From: Leptasterias polaris | Taxonomy: Eukaryota > Echinodermata > Asteroidea > Forcipulatida > Asteriidae | Length of the DNA stretch: 64,000 bases | Direction of reading: 5' to 3' | Assembly: GCA_037783415.1 (NCBI GenBank) | Contig: JAZGTN010000064.1 | Span: 3,273,001 to 3,337,000, forward strand | In this document: positions 23,215 to 33,625 of the stretch, piece after piece | Layout: the number at the start of each line of letters is the position of its first letter | Numbering within the stretch: position 1 is the first letter of the stretch | Position numbers and translations under genes: made by a program | The notes under the pieces: model-generated | What the model saw: the letters and a program-made list of their open reading frames with translations, nothing else | Database searches by the model: none | Told to the model about the DNA's origin: nothing

Positions 23215-23372
23215 GTAATTAATTTACGGCAGTTCAGGATGTATGGCTTCTGACTGGCACAGATATTGACACTTTTGGGAGACCTCCAACTTCGGAGCTA
23301 GATTGCTCAGTTGATATAAATTATGAGCACGTGAATCCAGAAAATGTAGCGGGCTCAAGTCCCACTCTATAT
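23215..23372 (+). mobile_element. Diverged SINE copy (second tRNA-derived family)
   Basis: ATGGCTTCTGACTGGCACAG is followed by GGGAGACCTCC, the A-box-like GCTAGATTGCTCAGTTGATA and the B-box-like GCTCAAGTCCCACTCTA, in the same order as at 7584-7720. A short inverted copy of the end (AGAGTGGGACTTGA) follows at 23378. Confidence 0.7.
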
Positions 23373-23460
23373 ATACATAGAGTGGGACTTGAAGTTTCCA
23401 GTCACCTTCCTGTGTGGTTTAGTACATGTTACTGCAGGATGTACTTTTTGGAAATTACTC

Positions 23461-23800
23461 CACACGTTAATGACCATAAAAACTTACTTGGTAAAGAGCA
23501 CTGGAGAGCTGTTGATATTATAAAACACTACTACAATCGACCCCTATGAAGTACTGAAAGAGGTAATTGTCACCCCAAAATATGAATCCGAGAAAAACCG
23601 CAGGTATGAAGCATTTTTTCAGGCATCTGAAAGCACACAATTTTATGCAGCAAGGGTGTTTTTTCTTTCAATATTTTCTTGCAACTTCGATGATCAATTG
23701 GGCCCAAATGTTCACAGGTTTGTTATTTTATGCATATGTTGCGATACACCAGTGAGGATACTGGTCTTTGGCAATTACCAACAGTATACCCTGCCTTTAA
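23461..23800 (+). mobile_element. MITE-like repeat, copy 2 of the 30418-30792 family
   Basis: Matches 30418-30792 along most of its length, including AAAACTTACTTGGTAA, GGTAATT before the centre, AAGGGTGTTTTTTCTTTCA, TTGTTATTTTATGCATATGT and the end GATACTGGTCTTTGGCAATT. Its centre is degenerate and the paired hairpin of the other copies is mostly lost. No coding capacity. Confidence 0.75.
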
Positions 23801-24384
23801 TGGAGTGGAAGGATAAAGTGAAAAAAATCGTCAACTTCAAAGTCTGCATTTAAATTTACAAGTAGGTTGACTTTGGACGACAAGTGTCTTTATCACACTT
23901 GGTAACGGGTTGGTTGCTATACATTTCGAACGGTTTATTTTGTTGCAATCCACCTGAATGTGTAGAGTGATAAATTAGTTGCACTCCACTATTTTGGAAG
24001 GGGTATGTTGTTTTGGGGTGACAATAATGTAAAAGTTTTAACATATTTTCTAACTTTTGTTAACTTTTTGATTTTGTTTCAACAATGTGCTCATAAGAAC
24101 GTGTGTCTTCACCTTGGGCGCTTTCTTTACGCTTTTAAAATATTCGGCACGGCCGTTTTCCCCCACTTTCTGACTTGGAGATAACATTTGTATTGTACAA
24201 ACACTATAAACAAAATATCTACACTCTTTTTGCACTTCATAATAATGAATAATTTAAAAGTGACAGTCATAGGAAATTGTAATTTTCGGTGACAATCTTT
24301 CATAGGAAGATATGTGCATGTTGCAATCTTAAATATACATTTTTACAACATTTTCTAACTATCGTGTTGCACTGATATTATATT
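23801..24384. other. Downstream flank of the receptor gene
   Basis: AT-rich, with no other gene. It presumably holds the receptor 3' UTR. Several A/T-rich words could serve as polyadenylation signals, but I cannot choose one. Confidence 0.4.
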
Positions 24385-25731
24385 TCATACTTGTATATTT
24401 GAATTTGAGTCAAGCTGCGGTGATTCATTTTCAAGCTGACCATTTTCCACTGTTGAAAGTTTGTCTATCGGTGGATTGTCTATCGGTGGACTGTATATCG
24501 GTGGACTGTCTATCGGTGGACCGTCTACCGGACTTTCAGCTACTAGTTCATCAGCCGGGGAAGTTTCTGGTTCTTTACCGGGCAACTCGACAACATCCGT
24601 AGCCGTGTAAGCCCCATTTGTCACGGCATAGACGCCAGACGTGTCTGACACACTCTGGTGAGCAGTTTTGGCCTCAGGCCTCGGCGACGCTCGGATCCTC
24701 GGCACCTGGTGAGCCGTTCGTTCATCGTCGCTCGTTTCAAAATCACGTGCATTTATGCCTCTACATCTGTAACAGAAGAGGATGCTCTTAAAGGCATTGC
24801 GAAAAGTCTTGTTCTGTGCATATATAAATGGGTTTAGGAAACTGTTGATGTACCCAAGCCACACGAATATCCCGAAGAGTACTGGAGGGATACAGTGGCC
24901 ACAGTAAGGGTCCACGATATTCGCCACGAAGAATGGAAGCCAGCATAGAATGAAGACGCCTACGATGATGGCCAGGGTCTTTGCAGCTTTGCGCTCCCGG
25001 GCCATGCGTCTCTGACTCGCGGTGCCCCCTTCCTGTTTGGTCCGGTTCGCCGAGAAGTCGTACGCGGCAATCTGCCTAGCCTGCCGTCGTGCCACGACGT
25101 AAATCCGGGCGTACGTGAAGAGTATAATCATAGCAGGAATGTAGAACGAGATCAGCGAGGATATCAATGCATAGGTGGAGTTCATCGCAAGGACACAAAA
25201 TTGCGGATCGGTGTACCAGCCTATATTCGCAAGACCTTCATCTTCATGGAGATTCAAGGTGACTGGTAAGACGCTGATGAGGAAAGACACGACCCAAGCT
25301 GTTGTAATGAGTATTGCTGCGGTGCGATTGTTCATCCGTGTGTAGTATGTAAAAGGAGACGTAATGGCCATGAAACGGTCTAACGATATGACACACAAGT
25401 TCAGAATACTTGCCGTTGCTGACAGTATGTCAGCGGCCTGGTAGATATCGCAGAAGACCAGTCCGTACGGCCAGTAGCCAAGGATCTCAAAGGAGGCGTT
25501 GAATGGCATGACCAGCATCGATACCATCAGATCAGACACCGCCAGGGACACGATAAAGTAATTTGTGATGGACGATCGTAATCTACGGATGGTGAGGACG
25601 GCCACGATGACAAGAATGTTTCCCACGATGGAGCATATGATGATTGCGTAGAGCACGAAGCCGATGATGACATTCTCGGCCACCGTCCGACCTTCCATCC
25701 CGGCTGGTGCATTAGTTCCATTTACATCCAT
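24385..25731 (-). CDS. D1-like dopamine / catecholamine receptor (class A GPCR)
   Basis: A complete 448-aa seven-helix receptor in one exon, expected in the plasma membrane and to signal through a G protein. Class A landmarks: N38 (GN, helix 1), D67 (LAVSD, helix 2), C94 and C179 (disulfide), DRF at 118-120 in place of DRY, W146, P199, CWLPFF at 263-268 and NPFIY at 300-304. Amine-binding residues are present: D101 in helix 3, and S191, S192 and S195 in helix 5, the serines that contact catechol hydroxyls. V290 and N271 with SLDRF...ITSPF and TYA-ISFYIP resemble D1 receptors more than beta-adrenergic or octopamine types. The N-terminus has an NGT glycosylation site, and CYRC (320-323) may be palmitoylated. 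The C-tail has four PPIDS-like repeats (405-424). ATG at 25731 has a good context (ACAACCATGG) and is the first Met after an in-frame TGA at 25792-25794. The exact ligand is inferred. Confidence 0.93.
   Translation of the reverse strand: MDVNGTNAPAGMEGRTVAENVIIGFVLYAIIICSIVGNILVIVAVLTIRRLRSSITNYFIVSLAVSDLMVSMLVMPFNASFEILGYWPYGLVFCDIYQAADILSATASILNLCVISLDRFMAITSPFTYYTRMNNRTAAILITTAWVVSFLISVLPVTLNLHEDEGLANIGWYTDPQFCVLAMNSTYALISSLISFYIPAMIILFTYARIYVVARRQARQIAAYDFSANRTKQEGGTASQRRMARERKAAKTLAIIVGVFILCWLPFFVANIVDPYCGHCIPPVLFGIFVWLGYINSFLNPFIYAQNKTFRNAFKSILFCYRCRGINARDFETSDDERTAHQVPRIRASPRPEAKTAHQSVSDTSGVYAVTNGAYTATDVVELPGKEPETSPADELVAESPVDGPPIDSPPIYSPPIDNPPIDKLSTVENGQLENESPQLDSNSNIQV
24463..24535 (-). 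repeat. 15-bp coding minisatellite in the receptor C-tail
   Basis: Units of the form TCTATCGGTGGACTG (plus strand) recur four to five times with point changes. In frame they encode PPIDS, PPIYS, PPIDN and PPIDK. The length is a multiple of three, so gain or loss of a unit would keep the receptor frame. Confidence 0.9.
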
Positions 25732-27332
25732 GGTTGTATTATGCTTTACCTGTGGATGAGCAACTTCGATAAAACATACGGTTGCACACCATCAGTGTTT
25801 CAGTACCAGTTTAAAAAAAAAAGAATAATCAAAAACTACTTCAACACAGAGTGCATTGTTAAATGGGGCGTTCATATTGATACAATATGTTTTTACTGAT
25901 TCTGAAGTACAGTTCCAATGTCGTCCACAAAATAAATTAGCTCAGTGCAGTGGTTTCAGCCCTCACCGAGTCGTGGTAGCATCTTTACCCCACGGTACCA
26001 GTAGCCGATATTGTCACTGTTTCCATAGAGGTTGATTATAAAGGTGAGACAAAAACCAGTCTACGTTGGCATAAACTGCCTTAGGGTAGCATTTCAATTG
26101 ATACCAACCTTAACAACTGGTTTCTAGTTCTTAAAATAAAGTAGTTGCTCCGCGAAGCATACTGCATAATCCTCACCTTCACATCACGGTAGGTTTCTCC
26201 CGTCACCCCTTCCTCTAAACGGCACTTAGTTTTCTGTTGTACTGTGGAAACAAGGTGGAGCTTCCCGTGCACAATAGTTAGTATCCAGGACAAACACTGA
26301 TGCTGCTAGGTAAACACGGGATTAGGACTAGACCCTCCATCGGCACATCTCACGTTAGGTGAGAGAGGCTGGTTCCACAATCTGACTACCGTGTACCGGC
26401 CCTCCCTGCCCTCCGTAGAAACGGTGACCAAGTTTGGATAGCTGGACGATCGTCATTGAACATGTAATAACATTGCAAGAGTAAACACTAGATGGTATAA
26501 TATACGCAATGACTGCATGAAGAGCTGGGAGAGATGTTACTGAGTAATATGACAAGAGCCGGTGTTGTCAGTGTGGTTTATACTGTCATCTTAACCGACG
26601 ACTGTTGCATGAGTGGCTGGATTTTACACCACCTCTTCGCATGTGCGCAAAAGTAAAAAAATGCCTGTGTGAGTGCTTGTGTAAAAAGCAGAGTTGATGA
26701 GCAACCGATTTCTCGGCGACTGGAGATTGGATAAGATATAGCCTACTTGAAGGCTAAACGAAGCGGGCGGTTTATAAAAGGGAAAATGGTTTACGTTTGA
26801 TGGGAGATTTCTAACGTGCCGAGACTGTTATTATTTTTATATTCTGTGTTCCATCTGCGGCACAGTAAATCACTAACATATATGTTGAATACTGTATTGT
26901 TTGTTAATTTCCCCCTTTGCCCTGTGGTATGAATCACGTTATACACTCCGAATAGCAATCTATGAAATTACACAAGCCTTCCGAAGCACCCGGTAAATCA
27001 TACAGACAGACAACATAAGCACGGAGGAAGAGAAAGATGCAACTGCCGGTTATTCTCACAGGAATGTCCCGCGATGGCCATCACGACAGACTGGTGTTGG
27101 CGCGAAAAATAATCTCGTCTGCGAACTGTCATAATGTGTTAAGTCTCATTAACCTAGTTAGGGAGAATTTGAAAATAGGCGAAGACGATAAAATACGACG
27201 ATATCTTGCTATGAGGACTTTGCCGATCGATGGGTACTGCGTTCAGCTAGTCCTTGATCCGTACACTTAAATTATATGCAAAAGTGTACTAACTGCACCC
27301 GTACCGTGCGTCTGTGTTAACAGTGGGTGCCG
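25732..27332. other. Upstream flank of the receptor gene
   Basis: No other gene recognised. It probably contains the receptor 5' UTR and promoter, but no TATA or initiator can be assigned with confidence. A 77-aa open frame at 27037-27270 has no domain. Confidence 0.4.
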
Positions 27333-27685
27333 CCTTAAAGGCAGAGTATATTTTTGGTAAATTTCAAAGACCAGTATCCTCACTCGGTGTATCCCAATAT
27401 ATGCATAAAGTATTTGGACTCAATCGGTCACCAAAGTTGCAAGAAAATATTGAAGGTGCCTTGATTTGAGGAGCCTGAGAAAGGCTTCATGCCTGAAGCC
27501 TTTCTCAGGTTCAAATTTTGGGGTGAAAAATTACCTCTCACTCTTTAAAACTACATTACTTCAAAGGGGGTCGTTTCCAACGATGTTTTATAGTATCAAC
27601 ATATCTCCAATGCTCTTTACCGAGTAAGTTTTTATAGTCATTAACTTGTGGAGTATTACTAAAAGTACACCCTGCCTATAATTAA
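27333..27685 (-). mobile_element. MITE-like repeat, copy 3 of the 30418-30792 family, with a perfect central hairpin
   Basis: The minus-strand match to 30418-30792 includes ACCAGTATCCTCACT near 27371 and ACTTAC-like GAGTAAGTTTTTATAGTCAT near 27620. The centre has a perfect 16-bp stem, CCTGAGAAAGGCTTCA (27474-27489), with its inverse at 27494-27509 and a 4-nt loop. No coding capacity. Confidence 0.75.
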
Positions 27686-27736
27686 AGTCTGGACACAACG
27701 ACGATTGCGGGAACCCTTTTCTAATTTGTTTCTTCT

Positions 27737-27992
27737 TTAAAGGAACACGTTGCCTTGGATTGGACGAGTTGGTCTATAAAAAGCATTTGTAACAGTTTGT
27801 TATGAGATGCATATGGTTAGAAAGATGTTTTAAAAGTAGAATACAATGATCCACACAAATATGCCTCGAAATTGCGTGGTTTTCCTTTACATCGTGAACT
27901 AACACGGTCGGCCATTTATGGGAGTCAAATTTTTGACTTTGACGCTTTTTATTAGACCAACTCGCCCGATCCAAGGCAACGTGTCCCTTTAA
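27737..27992. mobile_element. MITE with TTTAAAGG-ACACGTTGCCTTGGAT termini
   Basis: The left end AAAGGAACACGTTGCCTTGG continues into GGACGAGTTGGTCTATAAAA. The right end is the inverted form (GACCAACTCGCCCGATCC, AAGGCAACGTGTCCCTTT). Terminal repeats are about 45-50 bp and the total is about 256 bp. The interior has CGGTCGGCCATTTATGGGAG. I associate this sequence family with echinoderm genomes (from memory, unverified). Confidence 0.85.
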
Positions 27993-29964
27993 AATAAAAG
28001 CCATTAGTATAGATTTGCATCCTCAATTGAACGATGAGTTCGCACACAAAGTGGTGATCGTACAAGAGGCCCATCTATAGGAAGTCGTTCTTTTCATCTC
28101 GCAAATGTCGAGAAGATGACTGTCCAGTTAATAACAGTTAGATCATTCCAAAATGAAAATAAGGGACTTGTTAAGCAATGCGTCTTTGAGAGATTTATAG
28201 TAGACAGAATCCATCCTTCAAAACAAAGATACATTTCTGTTGGACGGTGTTTCCTTTTATTTTAAATATTTCATAGAATTATTTCCTGAAGTCACAGAGA
28301 AAAATAGTATAACATTTTACTCTTAAAAAAATATGGAAAATTAAAATGTCATAGACAAGTAGTAGGCCTATGTTTCATTGATGCCACCCTTTCTCTCATT
28401 GTAACATGATCATGTTGGGTTTTCATTAGTTAACCAGATGTATACATTTTTCATTTAATGTGAACTAATCACTGACAAGTTCTTAGAAGTTATAATTATG
28501 GGTAATGGTTCCAAGTTTGAATTCCCTTTGAAACGAGCAGTTGGTGATAGCACGCGCATACTGCTGGAGTTACAACCAAATTTCCTCAGTACCGGATTGG
28601 TTTCCAACCATGCAAACACACAATCCCTCTTAATTTTGAAATAATTTCAGGAAGCACCTATGTACGGAATCTGGTGTCCTTTTGACTTTGTGCCGCATTA
28701 TTGATTAGAGTCATACAATCCCTCATTACGACACCGACAACCCTCTCTCCCTGTGTAGTGATGCCGGCCGGTGATCCACTCTTTATCTAGCTGATAGCCA
28801 TCAAACAGATGAAAGCTGATTCATCGCAAAATGGGATAATTTCAAGGACTAATTTATGAGAATTTATAATTTAAAAAAACTTCTTTCATGCGTAAAAGAT
28901 GATAAAAATGTAGCACTTCAAATTCCTTTTATTGTTTTTACGCGTGGTACTCGATTCAATCAATCTTAATTTCCTTCCACTATAGATAAAATAATTTTGT
29001 TTTTCAATATTTACTGGCTCTCGACGAAGTTTTAAGCTGTTATTGATCTGCTCACATGCCTATCTAAACAGAGGGCGATATTGTTATTATATCAGCGAGG
29101 TACAATGATGGTATCCGAGAAGTCTTGTCTACAAAAAAAAACGTGTTTGGAAAATTGCACTGAAAGGTTGTTAACGTTTTACTGTAAGTCTAGCCACAAA
29201 GTTTTCATGTGTTATACTGTTAAATCAATCGGCACATTTTTCTTCACTGTTCAATCGTTATTGACGCTTGACGCAGTTTGGCTATAGCTCGTATCGACGT
29301 CTGTACAAATGTAATTTATACAGTATTAGTAGGAATAAAACGCCATTTAGGTCTAGTCTGAAAGCTTACTGATTGCGAAGTTCATACTAGAACAAATTTT
29401 TCTGAGATATGAAGTCATATTCAAAAACTTCTGAAAACCTAATAAACAAAAACCCCAGTATATATATAAACTAGACTTAAATTTGTGTTGCATAACAAAA
29501 ACGAGGTGTTCGGCATGATATTAAAATGTTGGTCGTAATACATCCCAGCTGTCGTGTTCGTAATTTTTAAAAAGCCACCACTTGTCAAGTAATGGCAAGT
29601 TCAAGCAAATAAATGCAACAGCTGATTTCGTTTGTAATCACTATTTTTTGCTGAATCACAGAGTGGATTAAGCCAAAGTTTGTTCAGGTTTGTTATTTCC
29701 TGAATGGTTGACCACACAAAACATGAACACAGTTTTCGACCATTTTGTCCGTTTAACCAATTCTGTATTATACCTTTAAGGGGGTTTGGGTTGCCATCTA
29801 AACAGAGGGCAGATGTGATCTGTTCATTGAATAGTAATTTAGAAGAAGATACGGGACGATAATTCTCGGAAAGACAAGAAAAGTCTGGGGGAAATTGCAC
29901 TAAAAACGTATAAACGTTTTAATGTCTATACAATTTTGTGGAGCACCGTGTGACAAATCTCCCT
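27993..29964. other. Spacer, no gene recognised
   Basis: About 2 kb of AT-rich DNA with no recognised gene. CTAAACAGAGGGC occurs near both 29065 and 29798, perhaps from a degraded repeat. Open frames are under 100 aa and have no domains. Confidence 0.4.
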
Positions 29965-30118
29965 TATGTAGTGCTGATCGTCTCCGAGGAGAGCCGGATG
30001 TTTAGTCAACGTTTTGATCAGTGTACTCTGACTGTCTTAATCACATTCTCCTGAAGACGATCAGAGCACGATTGTTAAAACGTCGAGTAAACAACCGGTG
30101 CTTCTCAGAGCTAGCACT
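29965..30118. mobile_element. Foldback MITE, GACGATCAGAG / AAACGTCGAGTAAAC family
   Basis: The left arm (AGTGCTGATCGTCTCCGAGG, AGCCGGATGTTTAGTCAACG) is inverted as CGTCGAGTAAACAACCGGTG and CTTCTCAGAGCTAGCACTGT. An inner pair is formed by CAGTGTACTCTGACTGTCTT and GAAGACGATCAGAGCACGAT. Related to 22541-22765 and 34680-34805. Confidence 0.65.
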
Positions 30119-30417
30119 GTAACTCAAGAGAAAGAATTACATGGCGCTACGGCAAACAGTCACTTGTATTTACTACAACCTTTGTACTCTCTGTCCAAAG
30201 GCCAGTACTGTGAGATATTCAAATAGTTTTTTCCCCGTACTGTTGCACTTCGGTTCTAACCCTGGCCTGGTTTTCCATCCTCTTGCAATCTTTATCAGTT
30301 TAAGAGGAATATACACAAATGCCTTTCTTTTTATTGTCTTTTCTTCTTTTAGCCTTCATTTTTAGGGGCAATTAAAAAAAGTAGATACAAAAAAACAAAA
30401 AACAAAAAACCCAGTCA

Positions 30418-30792
30418 TTTAAAGACACTGTACACGTTTGGTAATTAGTCAAGAAAATATAGCATAAAAACTTACTTGGTAACGAGCAACGGAGAGCTGT
30501 TGATAGTATACAACATTGTGAGAAACGACTCCCTCTGAAGTAACGTAGTTTTTGAGAAAGAGGTAATTTCTCACTAAAATAATAAAAGACTTCTGGCCAG
30601 AAGCCTTTTATTCCTATCTGAAAGCACACTAATTTGTACAACAAGGGTGTTTTTTCTTTCATCATTTTCTTGCAACTTCAATGACCAATTGAGCCCAAAT
30701 TTTCACAGGTTTGTTATTTTATGCATATGTTGGGATACACCAAGTGAGAATACTGGTCTTTGATAATTACAAAACGTGTTCAGTGCCTTTAA
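30418..30792 (+). mobile_element. MITE-like repeat, best-preserved copy, with central hairpin
   Basis: The ends are TTTAAAGACACTGTACACGT and the inverted GTGTTCAGTGCCTTTAA with matching GGTAATTA / TAATTAC, so imperfect TIRs bound about 375 bp. At the centre AATAAAAGACTTCTGG (30581-30596) pairs with CCAGAAGCCTTTTATT (30597-30612). Copies at 23461-23800 and, inverted, 27333-27685. No coding capacity. Confidence 0.8.
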
Positions 30793-31987
30793 CTGAACAA
30801 AAACAAACAAACTCAAAAAGAAAAAACATTACACCTTTTCACTTGTACTTACAGCGGTATTTATTTGCGGGGGAATTTACTGAGTATGATTTATTTTTCA
30901 CCGTTTGAGAAAACCATCTCTAATGATGAAATGTTTCGCTTGTGAGGATGACTCGAGATTGACGTGCCGGTATTGTTTAGTCTGGAAGTCGTCTCTCTGC
31001 CGCCGTCTTCCAGGGTGCGTGTGAGAATATTATTTTTTTTCTCTTTTTTCTCTCACCATTTTGTGAGTTGTTCATCACCATGTCACGTTCTGCTCGTTGA
31101 AACAACAAAATCCCTTTTTATGCAGAATTACAACAGCTCCAATATGGGGTAAAATCGCTGCTTGTATAACCTTCACATCTCAGCTTTGATAAATAAAAAA
31201 GTTATAATAATAAAATAATAAAAATATTTCAAACAAGATTGCCCTCGATTTTTTATTTTTTTTTTTTGCAGTAAATAATTTCTTTTCAAAAAATATTAGT
31301 CCAACGGTAGATAAAGTTTGTAAAACTGTTTTAATAATACTTCATGTATCAGCCGCGACATTGTAACCATCCCCAATCATTATCACAGTACGTGGAACAC
31401 AGAGATAAGTATTTATCTTCAATTGTGTGATAGTATGTTGCAATTTGTACACAATGAACCCAACTTGTGTAGAACGTCGATTCCGCATTATGTCCCAAAT
31501 CGTTAAGTAATCGATGGGTGAGGGTTTTCAACTAAAGCTGTATCAATCAGGAGTATTTTTATCTCATGTGCTTATGGGCTCCCCTCACCCCTCTCCCTCT
31601 TTCTTACTTTTGTGTGATGTGTTTTTGGTGTGCTCAACTTTGGTAGATAAGCTAAATGTTATCACAGTTTTTCCACTGTTAGAAGAAGTCATTGTTTTGA
31701 TGAATAACACATGGTTTATATGACCATGTGAATACTAGTATCAGTATGAATACTGAGACTATGGAACAACCTGACATCATAGTTCTATTATTATCAGAAA
31801 CGTCTCTATTTAACTTAGAACATATCTGGATATCACTATTCTTAATGCAGCTTTGTTATAAATATAAATAAAACTATTCACAAAAGATTTAACGCGTTTT
31901 TCCTCTATTCTCCTTTATTAGGAATATAGATTAGCTTTATTTTTTATGAAAAGATATATTTATATTCATAATACAAAGAAGATGTCA
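30793..31987. other. Spacer, no gene recognised
   Basis: Contains homopolymer T runs near 31030 and 31250-31268. No gene recognised. Confidence 0.4.
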
Positions 31988-31989
31988 TA

Positions 31990-32218
31990 CACTGCAAAAA
32001 CTGGGGTGTTAACATTGATAGATGGTGTAGTCACATTATAGATACCCAACAGAGATTAAAGATCTAACATGATATGATGTTAAAATAACACCAATGTAAC
32101 TGTGTTGGCAGAAGTTAGTGTTGTTCTAACACCTTTTGATGTAATGTTGAGTCTTTTTTCGGTATCTATAATGTGACAACACCCGTGGTGTCAATTTTAA
32201 CACCAAGTTTTTGCAGTG
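31990..32218. mobile_element. 229-bp MITE with CACTGCAAAAACT termini and TA flanks
   Basis: The terminal CACTGCAAAAACT is exactly inverted at the right end. Similarity continues inward through GTGTTAA-like sequence, ACATTATAGATACC and its inverse GGTATCTATAATGT. TA lies on both sides (31988-31989, 32219-32220). Confidence 0.9.
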
Positions 32219-32639
32219 TATAAAAACCTATTTGGAAAAGAGATGGTAATGTAGCATGGATATATCAATTTCCAATAGAGATGTCGCTATATCCAATAAT
32301 ATGTCTCTATTTCTAAGTCTACTATTAATCGAGATGTTTCATTTTCTAATAGATATCTCTACTTAAAGAATATCTAATACAGAGATGTATCTTTTTCTCA
32401 AAGATATACATACTATTAACATAGATAAAATCTATTTATAATCTTTAATTGTATAGATATATCTATATCTACTTCTACTAGATATATCTATATTTTATTA
32501 AAGCAGATGAGATGTCTCTATTCGGAATAGACATCTCTATTCCTCAAATAATATATAAATATCTATTCATAATAGACAACAAATTATAAAGTCTCTTTTC
32601 CTAATCGAGATACCTCTTTTAAATTCAATTAATTTTTTT
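32219..32639. repeat. AT-rich degenerate array of self-complementary AATAGAGATRTCTCTATT-like words
   Basis: Words such as CCAATAGAGATGTC, CTAATAGATATCTCTAC, AGATGAGATGTCTCTATTCG and GAATAGACATCTCTATTCC recur at irregular spacing, many of them internally palindromic. There is no gene. It lies between the MITE ending at 32218 and an inverted SINE. Confidence 0.65.
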
Positions 32640-32860
32640 GATTTTGGGTTGAACAAAGAAAAATTGACTAGAGCGGGATTTGAACCAACGACCTCCGTTT
32701 TAACGTGCCGGCGCTCTACCAACTGAGCTATCTAGTCCTATGTTGGCGGTCTCCCTATTTTGTCAATATCTTTGTTCGGGGGTGCCAGTCAGAAGCCAAA
32801 ATCATTTAAACATTTACCCAGTCAGTTTCCCTTGTGGTTTATTATTTGATATTAAATTCA
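32640..32860 (-). mobile_element. SINE copy (second tRNA-derived family), minus strand
   Basis: The plus strand shows GAGCGGGATTTGAACCAACG (inverted B box), CGCTCTACCAACTGAGCTAT (inverted A box), GGCGGTCTCCCTATTTTGTC and GGTGCCAGTCAGAAGCC, the reverse complement of the unit at 7584-7720. A segment at 32802-32855 (ACCCAGTCAGTTTCCCTTGT) is also shared with 7436-7471, but in the opposite relation to the SINE, so one locus is rearranged. Confidence 0.8.
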
Positions 32861-33623
32861 ATTAGTGACAACTTTGTACCACACATTATATTTTTATAAT
32901 GTCGGATTAACTATTATGAGGGTTTGATCTCTGCCTACGGATTGAAATGTGCTCCATATTCTGGAAAAACGGTGAAGAAGTTATAATTTCAACACCCACA
33001 TAAATAATAATAATAATATTTGTTATTTAAAAAACGCTTTCCATGTCACATATAGACACCACAAAGCGCAATAAAATACATCAGTTATTATAAGAAATAC
33101 AGATAAATTGATTATTAACAAAGACAATAATAATGTAAGTTTCTTTTCAAAGAAGGGCAACATGGGTTCCTCCTGTCCGAGATTATGTGAAATTTGTGAG
33201 TTATTTTGCCAAAGTGTTATTTATTCTTTTAGTATATTGCTATGAAACCAAGAAAATAATTATAACAACATTGCGGAATCAGTTTTAATGTATTCTTTAT
33301 CAGTGCTGTTTTTCTTCTCAAAAAGCTGATGGACCGCCATATAGTTTTGAAACAAATATTGTTTAAAGTTAAACGGTAGTTTGATTTCTGTTTGCGTTCA
33401 TGAATTAAAAAAGACAATCCCAGACTCGATCACACCAACGGCAAACTGACTTGGTCTGATTAGGGTATAGTACGTGACAACGCATCAATCGCCGTGAAAT
33501 TACCGCTGGTAAGTGAAACCTTTTACGTTAAACTCCGCGTAAATGAATGACAATAGTATACAGTCTTCCTTCACACTATACACGGGCTTATACCTCCCTC
33601 GAGTTCGTGGCACGTGCTGGCAA
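32861..33623. other. Spacer with minus-strand SINE/LINE tail
   Basis: AATAATAATAATATTTGTTA (33007-33026), followed by a GCGCAAT-containing stretch, looks like a retroposon 3' end in minus orientation. No gene recognised. Confidence 0.45.
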
Positions 33624-33625
33624 TA

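Noticed and set aside
27474..27509. A microRNA precursor or bacterial-type terminator
   Set aside because: The stem is only 16 bp, lies at the centre of a repeated MITE, and the sequence is eukaryotic.
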